The notes under the pieces are model-generated. The model did no database searches. It was given only the letters and a program-made list of their open reading frames with translations, and had not been told where the DNA came from. DNA of 45,775 nt from Bacteroidota bacterium (GTDB taxonomy: Bacteria > Bacteroidota > Bacteroidia > 2-12-FULL-35-15). Where the stretch lies: NCBI GenBank assembly GCA_025963775.1, contig JAOQAD010000039.1, forward strand, positions 1-45,775, written 5' to 3'. Both the position numbers and the translations under genes were made by a program. Within the stretch, counting starts at the first letter, position 1; each line of letters begins with the position of its first letter. Below are positions 18,669 through 26,105 of this stretch, piece after piece.

Positions 18669-19853
18669 ATGAAAAGTTTCAAAATCATATCCTCTGCATT
18701 ATTTCTCTTTTTATGGAGCTCCTGTTATGTCGGAAAATTTATCATCTGGAACACCGCTGATCTGAATGACTCCAAAAAATTTGCATCCCGGGCGGTAAAT
18801 GCCCCGGTTTCTCATTTTTACTTTCACGATATTGATCCAAAGCGCCCTTTGCCGCTGTTCTTTTCTGCCTCGTTTGAAAAGGAGCTTGAACAACATAACA
18901 CAGTCGCATTCCTTGTAATCAGGAACGACAGCATATTATATGAAAAGTACTTTGATGGATACACAGATTCTACAGTTATTCCTTCCTTTTCAATGGCAAA
19001 ATCATTTGTTTCAACCCTGATAGGGGTAGCGGTTAAAGAAGGGAAAATAAAAAGCGTAGATGAACCCATTACTAATTATTTGAACGGCTTTCGGGATACT
19101 TCATTTAAAAAGATCACGATAAAGGATCTGCTCGGCATGAAATCGGGAATCCGTTTCAATGAAAGCTATGTTAACCCCTTCGGGAATGTTGCTAAATATT
19201 ATTATGGCGATCACATAAAAGAATATGTCACCCGTTTAAGAACAGAAGCCCCTCCGGGCCAAACATTCAAATATACCAGCATCAATACCGAGCTGCTTGG
19301 ACTTATTCTTGAAAAAGCAACCAACCAATCCTTGTCTTCTTATCTCGAACAAAAAATATGGCAGCCTCTTCAGATGGAATATGATGCCAGCTGGAGCATC
19401 GATTCTAAAAAGGGGAATACGGAAAAAGCATTTTGTTGTATCAATGCAAGAACCCGTGATTTTGCAAAGCTGGGCCGTCTTTATTTAAAAGATGGCAACT
19501 GGAATGGGCAGCAAATCATTTCATCCGACTGGGTGAATAAATGTACCAAAATACCTCTGACTGCAGTTCCCAATTATTATTCCTATCAGTGGTGGCATGG
19601 CAGCAGCTACGAAAAAGTAACCGACTCTACAGTTTTTGATAAAACAAAACTTGATTTTTATGTGAAGAGCGAAGAGAATGGAAAAATGGTCTGGTATAAA
19701 GGCAGGCCGAATGATGATTATTATGCTGCAGGCATACTGGGTCAATACATCTATGTATCCCCTAAGACGAATACAATCATTGTCAGGCTCGGGAGCTCTG
19801 CAAAAGGAATGAACTGGCCGGTACTTTTCTCGGAAATTACAGAAAAGATCTGA
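18669..19853 (+). CDS. Serine hydrolase of the class C beta-lactamase/DD-peptidase-like family, putative lipoprotein
   Basis: 394 residues. The N-terminus is a hydrophobic leader ending LWSSC (Cys19), consistent with a lipoprotein signal. The catalytic SxxK motif is Ser108-Met-Ala-Lys111 (FSMAKSF), followed by a YTSIN segment (202-206) in the place of the YxN motif. The family includes penicillin-recognising enzymes, esterases and amide hydrolases that act in the periplasm. The gene stands alone, between the two halves of the biosynthetic cluster and transcribed away from the truncated NRPS. It might process or inactivate the peptide product or give self-protection, but a housekeeping role is equally possible. 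Confidence 0.9.
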   Translation: MKSFKIISSALFLFLWSSCYVGKFIIWNTADLNDSKKFASRAVNAPVSHFYFHDIDPKRPLPLFFSASFEKELEQHNTVAFLVIRNDSILYEKYFDGYTDSTVIPSFSMAKSFVSTLIGVAVKEGKIKSVDEPITNYLNGFRDTSFKKITIKDLLGMKSGIRFNESYVNPFGNVAKYYYGDHIKEYVTRLRTEAPPGQTFKYTSINTELLGLILEKATNQSLSSYLEQKIWQPLQMEYDASWSIDSKKGNTEKAFCCINARTRDFAKLGRLYLKDGNWNGQQIISSDWVNKCTKIPLTAVPNYYSYQWWHGSSYEKVTDSTVFDKTKLDFYVKSEENGKMVWYKGRPNDDYYAAGILGQYIYVSPKTNTIIVRLGSSAKGMNWPVLFSEITEKI

Positions 19854-19915
19854 AGCAGGTATTCTATTACCCGATAGATACTGTGTGCTTTTCTACCGGC
19901 TTATCGATAATGATT

Positions 19916-19935
19916 AAAAAAAAACCGCAAGCGGT
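19916..19935 (-). terminator. Intrinsic terminator for leftward transcription
   Basis: On the minus strand a perfect 5-bp stem ACCGC-TT-GCGGT (19935 to 19924) is followed by a run of T (19923 to 19916). It lies 28 bp after the stop of the broken membrane-protein gene and faces the end of the serine hydrolase gene. It probably ended the original transcript of the now broken gene and of the receptor gene upstream. Confidence 0.75.
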
Positions 19936-19962
19936 AAATGGATCCTGTGGACAAAAAAACCG

Positions 19963-20411
19963 TTAAATAAAAAGTGTAGCGCCCAGCAGACTGGTCCATT
20001 GAGAAGCAATAAAAAGCCTGCGCAAAAGAATATAAAAACCTGCAAAACCTACGGCTCCAAATAAGAGTAATGTAAGTTTTATGCTTGTCATTGGATGGAC
20101 TATAAAACAAAAAAACTGCGGCACAGAATAATACATTCCCTGGGGATCAGGAAAACAAGACAATCCTCCACCAAATGAAGGAGTAAACCATGGCGTTTCA
20201 AACAGCCCGTTATTTCCTTGCCAGAAAGCTCCGTCCGGTAATACCGGAAAAAATTGCGAATAATCATGTCCTATCCTTCCATTTTTATTCGGAAAGAACT
20301 GAACGAAGATCAGGTAAAAAGAAACAATTATAATACCGCTAAAAAGAAATACATACCTGCGCCTGATATCACGATCATTGGCAAAAACGGTAAAAGGACT
20401 TTTTTTCGCAT
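19963..20411 (-). pseudogene. Truncated, frameshifted gene for a polytopic membrane protein
   Basis: From ATG 20411 the frame begins MRKK but is shifted after a run of seven A. Adding one A would restore a frame that reads SPFTVFANDRD, a membrane segment (FLFSGIIIVSFYLIFV), GHDYSQFFP, LFETPWFTPSFGGG, FPDPQGMYYSVPQF and a second membrane segment, ending at 19963. The continuous part after the shift (from 20163, MSCFPDPQG) is open. The pattern resembles the N-terminal 140-150 residues of large uncharacterised Bacteroidota membrane proteins with many helices. The rest is absent. I read it as a decaying remnant; the exact family is uncertain. Confidence 0.6.
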
Positions 20412-20473
20412 GAATTATAAATAATATTTAATCTGAATTTCAAACAATTTGCTTGGCCTACAGGAAGCAGCGA

Positions 20474-22915
20474 TTATTCTTTTAATTTTTTCTCCAGCCG
20501 CTCCTTTTCCTGCTGATTTGTGCTGTTATCCTGCTTTTGTATCTTCACCTTACCAAATTTATAACTGAGCGCAAACCGGACTCTTCGCGTATCTTCTCTA
20601 TCAATAAAAGAATAATTCTGCGTCTGAAATTTGCTTGTCATATTATAAACGTCTGTATAAAACAAATCTACAAATATAAGTTGCAGAGTCAGCCTATCAT
20701 TAAACATGCTTTTTTTGACCCCTATATCTACATTCCATTTATCATTTATAACCGCAATACCAGAAACCCGCTGACTCATATACTGCCCTGTTAAGGAGAT
20801 CTTAAATTTACCCGAAAGGGCAAAATCATTATTAACGAACGCTATCAAAGCAGGTGAGCTCCGATTAATGGCTACACCATTCAGCTTCCCTTCAAAAGAG
20901 TGATAGAAGGCAGATACGGAAGCCGTAACATCCCACCATTGCAACGCTGTTTTTTGAAAAAATACTGAGCAGGCATAATAATTATAGCTGCTTATGTTTT
21001 TTACGGTGGAGGTAGTTTCTTTTGTCGAATCATTTTGAAAATCATACGGAAGAATATAATCTGTTGTATGAGTATAAGTAAGCGTTGAATACAGCATTCG
21101 TTTATATCCGTGAGTACCTTCGAAATTATAGCTGTATTGCGGTGTCAGATCTGCATTCCCTACTGTTGAGGAATACTGATCCTGGTAGGACTTATAGGGA
21201 TTGAGCATGTTATAGCCCGGACGATCCAGCCTCCGGCTGATAGAAAAGATAAAGCTATGATCATCTGATTGGGAATAATCAAATCTGATATTCGGAAAAA
21301 AATTAACATAGCTCCGCCTGAAGGTATATCCTGACGTTACATTGTTCCCCCGAACGTTCGTGCTTTCTATACGGGCGCCAAGATTAAGCGTACTTTTTTT
21401 AAATTGCTTTTTTAAATTAAAATATCCCGCTTCAATGTTCTCACTGTATTTATATACATTGGAATACAACGGACTGTAAACAAATGCCTGTGTGATATTA
21501 TCCTTCTTTTCAAATGTGTAATTATTCAGATTATCTACCAGGGTAAATTTAACACCGGCTTCAAGGTTGATTTCTTTAAATATTGTTTTATTAAAATCGA
21601 GGCGAAAAGTCCCTATTTTAATATCCGGGGAAAGAGTGCTCCTATAAATATTGGCAGGCAAGACTTCTGTTCCGCTCGGATCGAAAAAGTAATTACGGCT
21701 TACCGCTTTTCTTGTTCCTTTTAAGCCGGAATAGTCAGCAGCCACTCTTAATGAGGTTCCCAATGTATCGAATTGATGTTCGGCATTGATATTAAAATCC
21801 GGAAAAGACCATTTATCATCTACATCAGAATAAAAATCGGTATAATCAAAACCAAGATCATTATATCCATTTACCTTGTTCACACCCACTTCCGACACCG
21901 GGGTGCCTGCACTGCCAAGGCTTGCAGAAAACCCAACAGTAGTTTTTTCAGTTAAATAAAACTCACCTCCCAACAAGCCTTTGTTTGATTTCTGAGTATT
22001 GTACCTATAGCCTGTTTCATTCAGATAAGTGGTATTGCCATTTATACTTGTGCTTCTGTCGAATTTATACTTATCATAAAATACCCTGTGCCCATATCCC
22101 AGATTACTGTAGAGCGTAAACTTTTTCCCTTTGTAATTTAGAGAGCAATCTGCATTTCCCCTGAAGGCTACAGCCTGGCTTACACCGCCATTTATATTCC
22201 CACTGAAACCAACCACTTTTACCTTTTTTGTCACAATATTTATAATTCCACCAGAGCCTGCAGCATCATATTTAGGAGGCGGATTTTCCATCACTTCTAT
22301 TTTTGAAATATTGTCTGCATTCATCCCTGTAAGCAAGGCGACAAGCTGCGCACCTGACAATTGCTGCAAACGCCCGTCTATGCTTATTCCCACTCCGCTC
22401 TTCCCGTTAAGTGAGATATTGTCCTGATTATCAACGTACACTCCGGGTATCTTCTTAAGCAACTCGAACACTGAATTACCGGCAGTAAGAGGACTCTCTT
22501 CAACATTCATAATGATCATTCCGTTTTTAATATCAATGGTTTTTTTAAACGTGCTAACAGTTACTTCTTTCAGATTTGTATTGGAATAAACTAAAACAAG
22601 GGCCGGTACTACGTATGCCGAGCTGTCAATTGCAAAGGGGTTGCTGAATGCATCGGCAAAACCGACATAAAATGATCGGATCATATAATTCCCAGGCATA
22701 ACACCTTCGAATTGATACATTCCGTTCTCATTACAAATGGCGCTTTTAACAAGCGAGCTGTCGTTTGTATTTAATAAGGCCACGGAAGCGAAAGGAATTG
22801 CAAGCGAAGAATCGCTGATTGTTCCTTTTACAGAAACCTGCGCGTGGATTGTATTTGATAATAAAAGAAAGAAAAGCAGGGAGAATGATAATGAGCGAAA
22901 ATGTAAAAATTTCAT
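20474..22915 (-). CDS. Outer-membrane beta-barrel receptor (TonB-dependent-receptor-like, carboxypeptidase-regulatory domain)
   Basis: 813 residues. It has a signal peptide ending IHA (25). A carboxypeptidase-regulatory-like beta-sandwich (about 26-115, VSVKGTISDSS ... GMYQFEGVMPGNY) follows, then a plug domain (about 125-230, with NVEESPLTAGNSVFELLKKIPGV and GGIINIVTKK), and a long beta-barrel to the C-terminus. It resembles the Bacteroidota outer-membrane beta-barrel family rather than classical siderophore receptors, and no clear TonB box is visible. It acts in the outer membrane and may import or sense a ligand. It lies within the inverted segment, divergent from the stand-alone C domain gene, so a link to the peptide product is possible but unproven. 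Confidence 0.92.
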   Translation of the reverse strand: MKFLHFRSLSFSLLFFLLLSNTIHAQVSVKGTISDSSLAIPFASVALLNTNDSSLVKSAICNENGMYQFEGVMPGNYMIRSFYVGFADAFSNPFAIDSSAYVVPALVLVYSNTNLKEVTVSTFKKTIDIKNGMIIMNVEESPLTAGNSVFELLKKIPGVYVDNQDNISLNGKSGVGISIDGRLQQLSGAQLVALLTGMNADNISKIEVMENPPPKYDAAGSGGIINIVTKKVKVVGFSGNINGGVSQAVAFRGNADCSLNYKGKKFTLYSNLGYGHRVFYDKYKFDRSTSINGNTTYLNETGYRYNTQKSNKGLLGGEFYLTEKTTVGFSASLGSAGTPVSEVGVNKVNGYNDLGFDYTDFYSDVDDKWSFPDFNINAEHQFDTLGTSLRVAADYSGLKGTRKAVSRNYFFDPSGTEVLPANIYRSTLSPDIKIGTFRLDFNKTIFKEINLEAGVKFTLVDNLNNYTFEKKDNITQAFVYSPLYSNVYKYSENIEAGYFNLKKQFKKSTLNLGARIESTNVRGNNVTSGYTFRRSYVNFFPNIRFDYSQSDDHSFIFSISRRLDRPGYNMLNPYKSYQDQYSSTVGNADLTPQYSYNFEGTHGYKRMLYSTLTYTHTTDYILPYDFQNDSTKETTSTVKNISSYNYYACSVFFQKTALQWWDVTASVSAFYHSFEGKLNGVAINRSSPALIAFVNNDFALSGKFKISLTGQYMSQRVSGIAVINDKWNVDIGVKKSMFNDRLTLQLIFVDLFYTDVYNMTSKFQTQNYSFIDREDTRRVRFALSYKFGKVKIQKQDNSTNQQEKERLEKKLKE

Positions 22916-22987
22916 GAACAGATATTTTTCATACGGGTAACATTTCTAAATCAGCAGGCTTAATTTATTCATCACTGACAGTTATTT

Positions 22988-23002
22988 CGCGGAACCGCGG
23001 TT
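22988..23002. promoter_or_regulatory. GC-rich palindrome in the divergent promoter region
   Basis: CGCGG-AA-CCGCG (22988-22999) overlaps a perfect 10-bp palindrome AACCGCGGTT (22993-23002). It is an isolated GC island in AT-rich intergenic DNA between divergent genes. A protein-binding site is the likeliest role; a weak terminator for rightward read-through is possible because four T follow. Confidence 0.3.
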
Positions 23003-23248
23003 TTCAGTTCTGTGCTCACAGAGTAAAGACCTGCCAAGCATTTTATTATCAGTGATAATAAGATTTCATTATGCAAGTATAAGAATTTTAATTCTGAAGT
23101 TATGGCGATGCAAATAAAATGTCGGCCATAAACCACCAGAAGATTAACGTCCGCTCAATAAATTTGTCAACCATCACAATTGTTAATTATTTAAATCTCA
23201 ATCTATTACACTTCCCTGATCTCTAAAAGTTGGATGAACAGACATTTT

Positions 23249-23281
23249 TGCTTATCATTGCTATACACATAACAATAAGCA
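23249..23281 (+). promoter_or_regulatory. Inverted repeat directly upstream of the operon start
   Basis: TGCTTAT (23249-23255) pairs with ATAAGCA (23275-23281), with further partial pairing inward (CATTG/CAAT). It ends 6 bp before the GTG start at 23288, so in RNA it would fold over the translation start; in DNA it could be an operator. Confidence 0.35.
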
Positions 23282-23287
23282 TAATTA

Positions 23288-24622
23288 GTGAACGCGTATC
23301 CTTTGTCATCGACACAAGAATCCATTTTGCTTTACCAGGAAGTCAGGGATCAGTCATGCCTCTTTAATATAGGTGGCTATGCGATCTTAAATACCAACAT
23401 TAATTTACCTGTTTTTTTCAGGGCTTTTGAATGGATATTAAAAAGGCATACAGCATTGCGTCTTAAATTGGACAACAGCACCGATACCATCACACAATAT
23501 ATAGATAACGCTCACGTTTCGGAGATTGAATACCTGGATTTCAGTACACGAGCTGCTCCAGGTAAATTATGTATCAAATGGATCGAAGATAATTTTCAGC
23601 TTCCAATGAGCCTGTATGAAAGCAAATTGTACAACTCCTGTCTTCTTAAAGAATCAGACACTGTATTTTATTGGTATTTAAAAATGCATCATATCATTGC
23701 AGATGGATTTTCAATGTCTGTGCTATTCAATGATATGAGCGCTGTTTATTCTGAAATGCTCGGAATGAAACCGGTAAAGGAAATTAAAACAGCCGGATAT
23801 ATTGATTATATCAGGCAGGAACAGGAATATAAAAAAAGTAATCAGTATTTGGCTGATAAAGAGTTCTGGCTTAGCAAGCTCCTTCACATACCAGCGCGGC
23901 TAGCGTTGAAAGAAAGCGACAGCAATGATCTGCTGGCAAGCCGAAAAGAATTGCTGATCGGGCGTGAAGATATGATGCAAATAAACAAATACCTTACCGA
24001 TCATAATATTTCCTTGTTTAACTATTTTGCCGCGGTGGTTTACCTGTTCTTTTTAAATGTGTTTGCATCAAATGACCTGGTTTTGGGAATTCCCGTACTT
24101 AACAGGCCGGGTAAAAATGCAAAACACGAAGTAGGCCCCTATTTTAATGTGCTGCCTTTTCGTATGAATTATGACAGGCAATTATCAATAGCTGAATTAT
24201 TAAAAAAAATAAAGGCAGATATGCGCATGCTGATCAAACACATGCGCTTCCCAATCCTGGATACAATCAAAGCACTTGATCACAATGGCAATCTTTACAA
24301 TACAACTTTTTCATACCAGAAGTTTTTTTATCAATCCCGGATTAATGAAAAAAAAATTGAAATTGAATATCTTATAAGCAAAGAGCAAATGAATGATCTT
24401 GATATTCATATTCTGGACTTTAATGATGACTGGAATATTAAAATATATTTTGATCATAAAATTTCATTTATCAGCCATGAAATAGCCAGTGATCTGATAG
24501 CAAAATTTAAAAACCTGGTGCTAAGTGTATTTAAGGAAGATTCTAAGAAGTTGTTTGAGATCTCTGTTTCGGGAAGCAACAAAGAGGAATCACTGGATCA
24601 GATCGGAAGTTTTCAATTTTAA
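23288..24622 (+). CDS. Stand-alone condensation domain (NRPS)
   Basis: 444 residues make a single complete C domain: YPLSSTQESILLY near the N-terminus, HHIIADG (about residues 137-143), and GIPVLNRPG and VGPYFNVLPFR in the second half. The GTG start is chosen because homology begins immediately (YPLSSTQ) and no upstream ATG fits. It is the first gene of the plus-strand operon and precedes the module that appears to load beta-alanine, so it may join a starter acyl or amino-acyl group to that residue. Its donor is not encoded nearby. It ends GSFQF, matching the C-terminal pattern of the cluster. The next gene starts 11 bp downstream. Confidence 0.9.
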   Translation: MNAYPLSSTQESILLYQEVRDQSCLFNIGGYAILNTNINLPVFFRAFEWILKRHTALRLKLDNSTDTITQYIDNAHVSEIEYLDFSTRAAPGKLCIKWIEDNFQLPMSLYESKLYNSCLLKESDTVFYWYLKMHHIIADGFSMSVLFNDMSAVYSEMLGMKPVKEIKTAGYIDYIRQEQEYKKSNQYLADKEFWLSKLLHIPARLALKESDSNDLLASRKELLIGREDMMQINKYLTDHNISLFNYFAAVVYLFFLNVFASNDLVLGIPVLNRPGKNAKHEVGPYFNVLPFRMNYDRQLSIAELLKKIKADMRMLIKHMRFPILDTIKALDHNGNLYNTTFSYQKFFYQSRINEKKIEIEYLISKEQMNDLDIHILDFNDDWNIKIYFDHKISFISHEIASDLIAKFKNLVLSVFKEDSKKLFEISVSGSNKEESLDQIGSFQF

Positions 24623-24633
24623 ATTAAGAGCTC

Positions 24634-25701
24634 ATGAAGTTAAATTTGCCGGACCGTATAATCGATGTATTCACGATCAGTCCCAGAACAACAGACCAGG
24701 AGAAATACTGGCAAAATATAAAAGACACTATTGCCTTAAGCGAAAAATACAGTTATTCCGGTAATCTGGTATTTACAGGAAATGATATTTATGTGGACCC
24801 CTGGCTTGTAGCAAACACTATTTTTAATGATACGAAATCACTTTCGCCATTGGTTGCAGCAAACCCACTTTATCTGCATCCATTTTCGGCAGCCAAAATG
24901 ATCTCCTCTTTTGCATATATATATAAACGAAAAACGTATGTGAACTGTGTTACCGGCACATCAAAAAATGATCTTTTCTCTTTTAACGACACGCTGGATC
25001 ATGACAGCCGTTATGACCGCCTGAAAGAATATATTGAGCTGATAAAACTTTTATTAAGCGGAGAACCGGTAACATACAATGGCAGGTATTACACGATCAC
25101 CAACATGCAGCTGTTGCCAAAGATGCCTGCTGAGCTATTACCCGAGTTTTATATTGCCGGGGCATCTGAGCCCGCTATGCGCGTAGCGGAACAGATCAGT
25201 GCTGTTCACATGGTTATGGGCCAGCCTCTCGTAAGTGTCCCGGTTGATTATCCACCGGACCTTAAACAAAAAGGTGTTTACCTGGGGCTTATCACACGTA
25301 AAAATGCTGCTGATGCATGGAAAGCTGTTCTGGATATTTTTCCCGATAATAAAGAGGGAGAACTAATGCTGGAATATTCTATGAATAACACAGATTCCGT
25401 TTGGAAGCAAAAGCTACTTGGATCTGCCGATACTAAAACAGATGACGCGCGTTACTGGATGGCACCTTTTAAATCATTCCAGGCAGATTGCCCTTATTAC
25501 ATCGGTGATTATTTCCAGATAGCGGATGTTATTGTTTCATACGTGATGGATGGCGCCAGGTCAATTATTATTGATACGCCTGCCGACGAACAGGAATATC
25601 AGAATATACAGCAGGCATTTAAAATTGCAGAAGAAAAGCTTATTATCAGCTATAATCAATATATGTCAAAAGACACATTAGAAGTGAAATTTAATTTTTA
25701 A
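24634..25701 (+). CDS. Luciferase-like (LLM class) flavin-dependent oxidoreductase
   Basis: 355 residues with the bacterial luciferase-like barrel pattern: an early beta strand (DVFTISPRT), YVDPWLVANTIFNDTKSLSPLVAANP, NCVTGT, RYDRLKEYIELIKLLLSGEPVTYNGRYY (shown only in part by family hallmarks such as RYDRL..Y and YNGRYY), and FYIAGASEPAMRVAEQ. Such enzymes use reduced flavin and O2, and stand-alone or embedded versions occur in NRPS/PKS pathways. The substrate is unknown; candidates are a starter unit or carrier-bound intermediate. Unusually it ends EVKFNF, the same kind of tail as the NRPS subunits, suggesting that it docks on the assembly line. Gaps to its neighbours are 11 and 21 bp. Confidence 0.85.
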   Translation: MKLNLPDRIIDVFTISPRTTDQEKYWQNIKDTIALSEKYSYSGNLVFTGNDIYVDPWLVANTIFNDTKSLSPLVAANPLYLHPFSAAKMISSFAYIYKRKTYVNCVTGTSKNDLFSFNDTLDHDSRYDRLKEYIELIKLLLSGEPVTYNGRYYTITNMQLLPKMPAELLPEFYIAGASEPAMRVAEQISAVHMVMGQPLVSVPVDYPPDLKQKGVYLGLITRKNAADAWKAVLDIFPDNKEGELMLEYSMNNTDSVWKQKLLGSADTKTDDARYWMAPFKSFQADCPYYIGDYFQIADVIVSYVMDGARSIIIDTPADEQEYQNIQQAFKIAEEKLIISYNQYMSKDTLEVKFNF

Positions 25702-25722
25702 CTGACTATTAAACTAACCACT

Positions 25723-26097
25723 ATGAATCACACTGTGATGAACGCGAAGCTGCACAAAGCTAAAATTACAAGCGCCGACTTATACTACGAAGGAAGCTGC
25801 ACTATTGATATGGACCTTGCAGATGCCTGCGGGCTTCATGTAAATGAACAGGTACATATTGTTAATATCAATAACGGAGAGCGGTTTGTAACATACGTTA
25901 TCCCAGGTGAAAGAGGATCCGGTATTATTGGCCTAAACGGTGCATGCGCACGGCTGGCTCACCTGGGTGATTATGTAATTATCATGAGCTATACCCAGGT
26001 AAATGAGCAGGAATTACGGAATCATAAAACAAAAGTCCTTATCCTGAATGATAAAAATCAGATCGAGCAAAGTAATTTCGAATTAGCTCAAATTTAA
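25723..26097 (+). CDS. panD: Aspartate 1-decarboxylase (PanD), supplies beta-alanine
   Basis: This 124-residue protein is a complete PanD. The self-cleavage site is Gly24-Ser25 (YYEGSCTID), where Ser25 becomes the pyruvoyl group. Lys9, Arg54 and Tyr58 fall at the same numbers as in the E. coli enzyme. It decarboxylates aspartate to beta-alanine. Its place inside an NRPS operon, 8 bp before an NRPS whose A domain carries a beta-amino-acid-type pocket, points to dedicated building-block supply rather than pantothenate synthesis. A single genomic copy serving both roles cannot be excluded from this window. Confidence 0.93.
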   Translation: MNHTVMNAKLHKAKITSADLYYEGSCTIDMDLADACGLHVNEQVHIVNINNGERFVTYVIPGERGSGIIGLNGACARLAHLGDYVIIMSYTQVNEQELRNHKTKVLILNDKNQIEQSNFELAQI

Positions 26098-26105
26098 ATT
26101 TACAA

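Larger units (their letters stand above)
22916..23287. other. Divergent intergenic region, probable promoter of the biosynthetic operon (372 bp)
   Basis: It lies between the leftward receptor gene and the rightward operon starting at 23288. No gene is visible. It contains a GC-rich palindrome (22988-23002) in AT-rich surroundings and a dyad just upstream of the GTG start (23249-23281). In the restored, uninverted arrangement this would be the promoter region of the whole cluster. I cannot place -7/-33 elements reliably. Confidence 0.55.
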
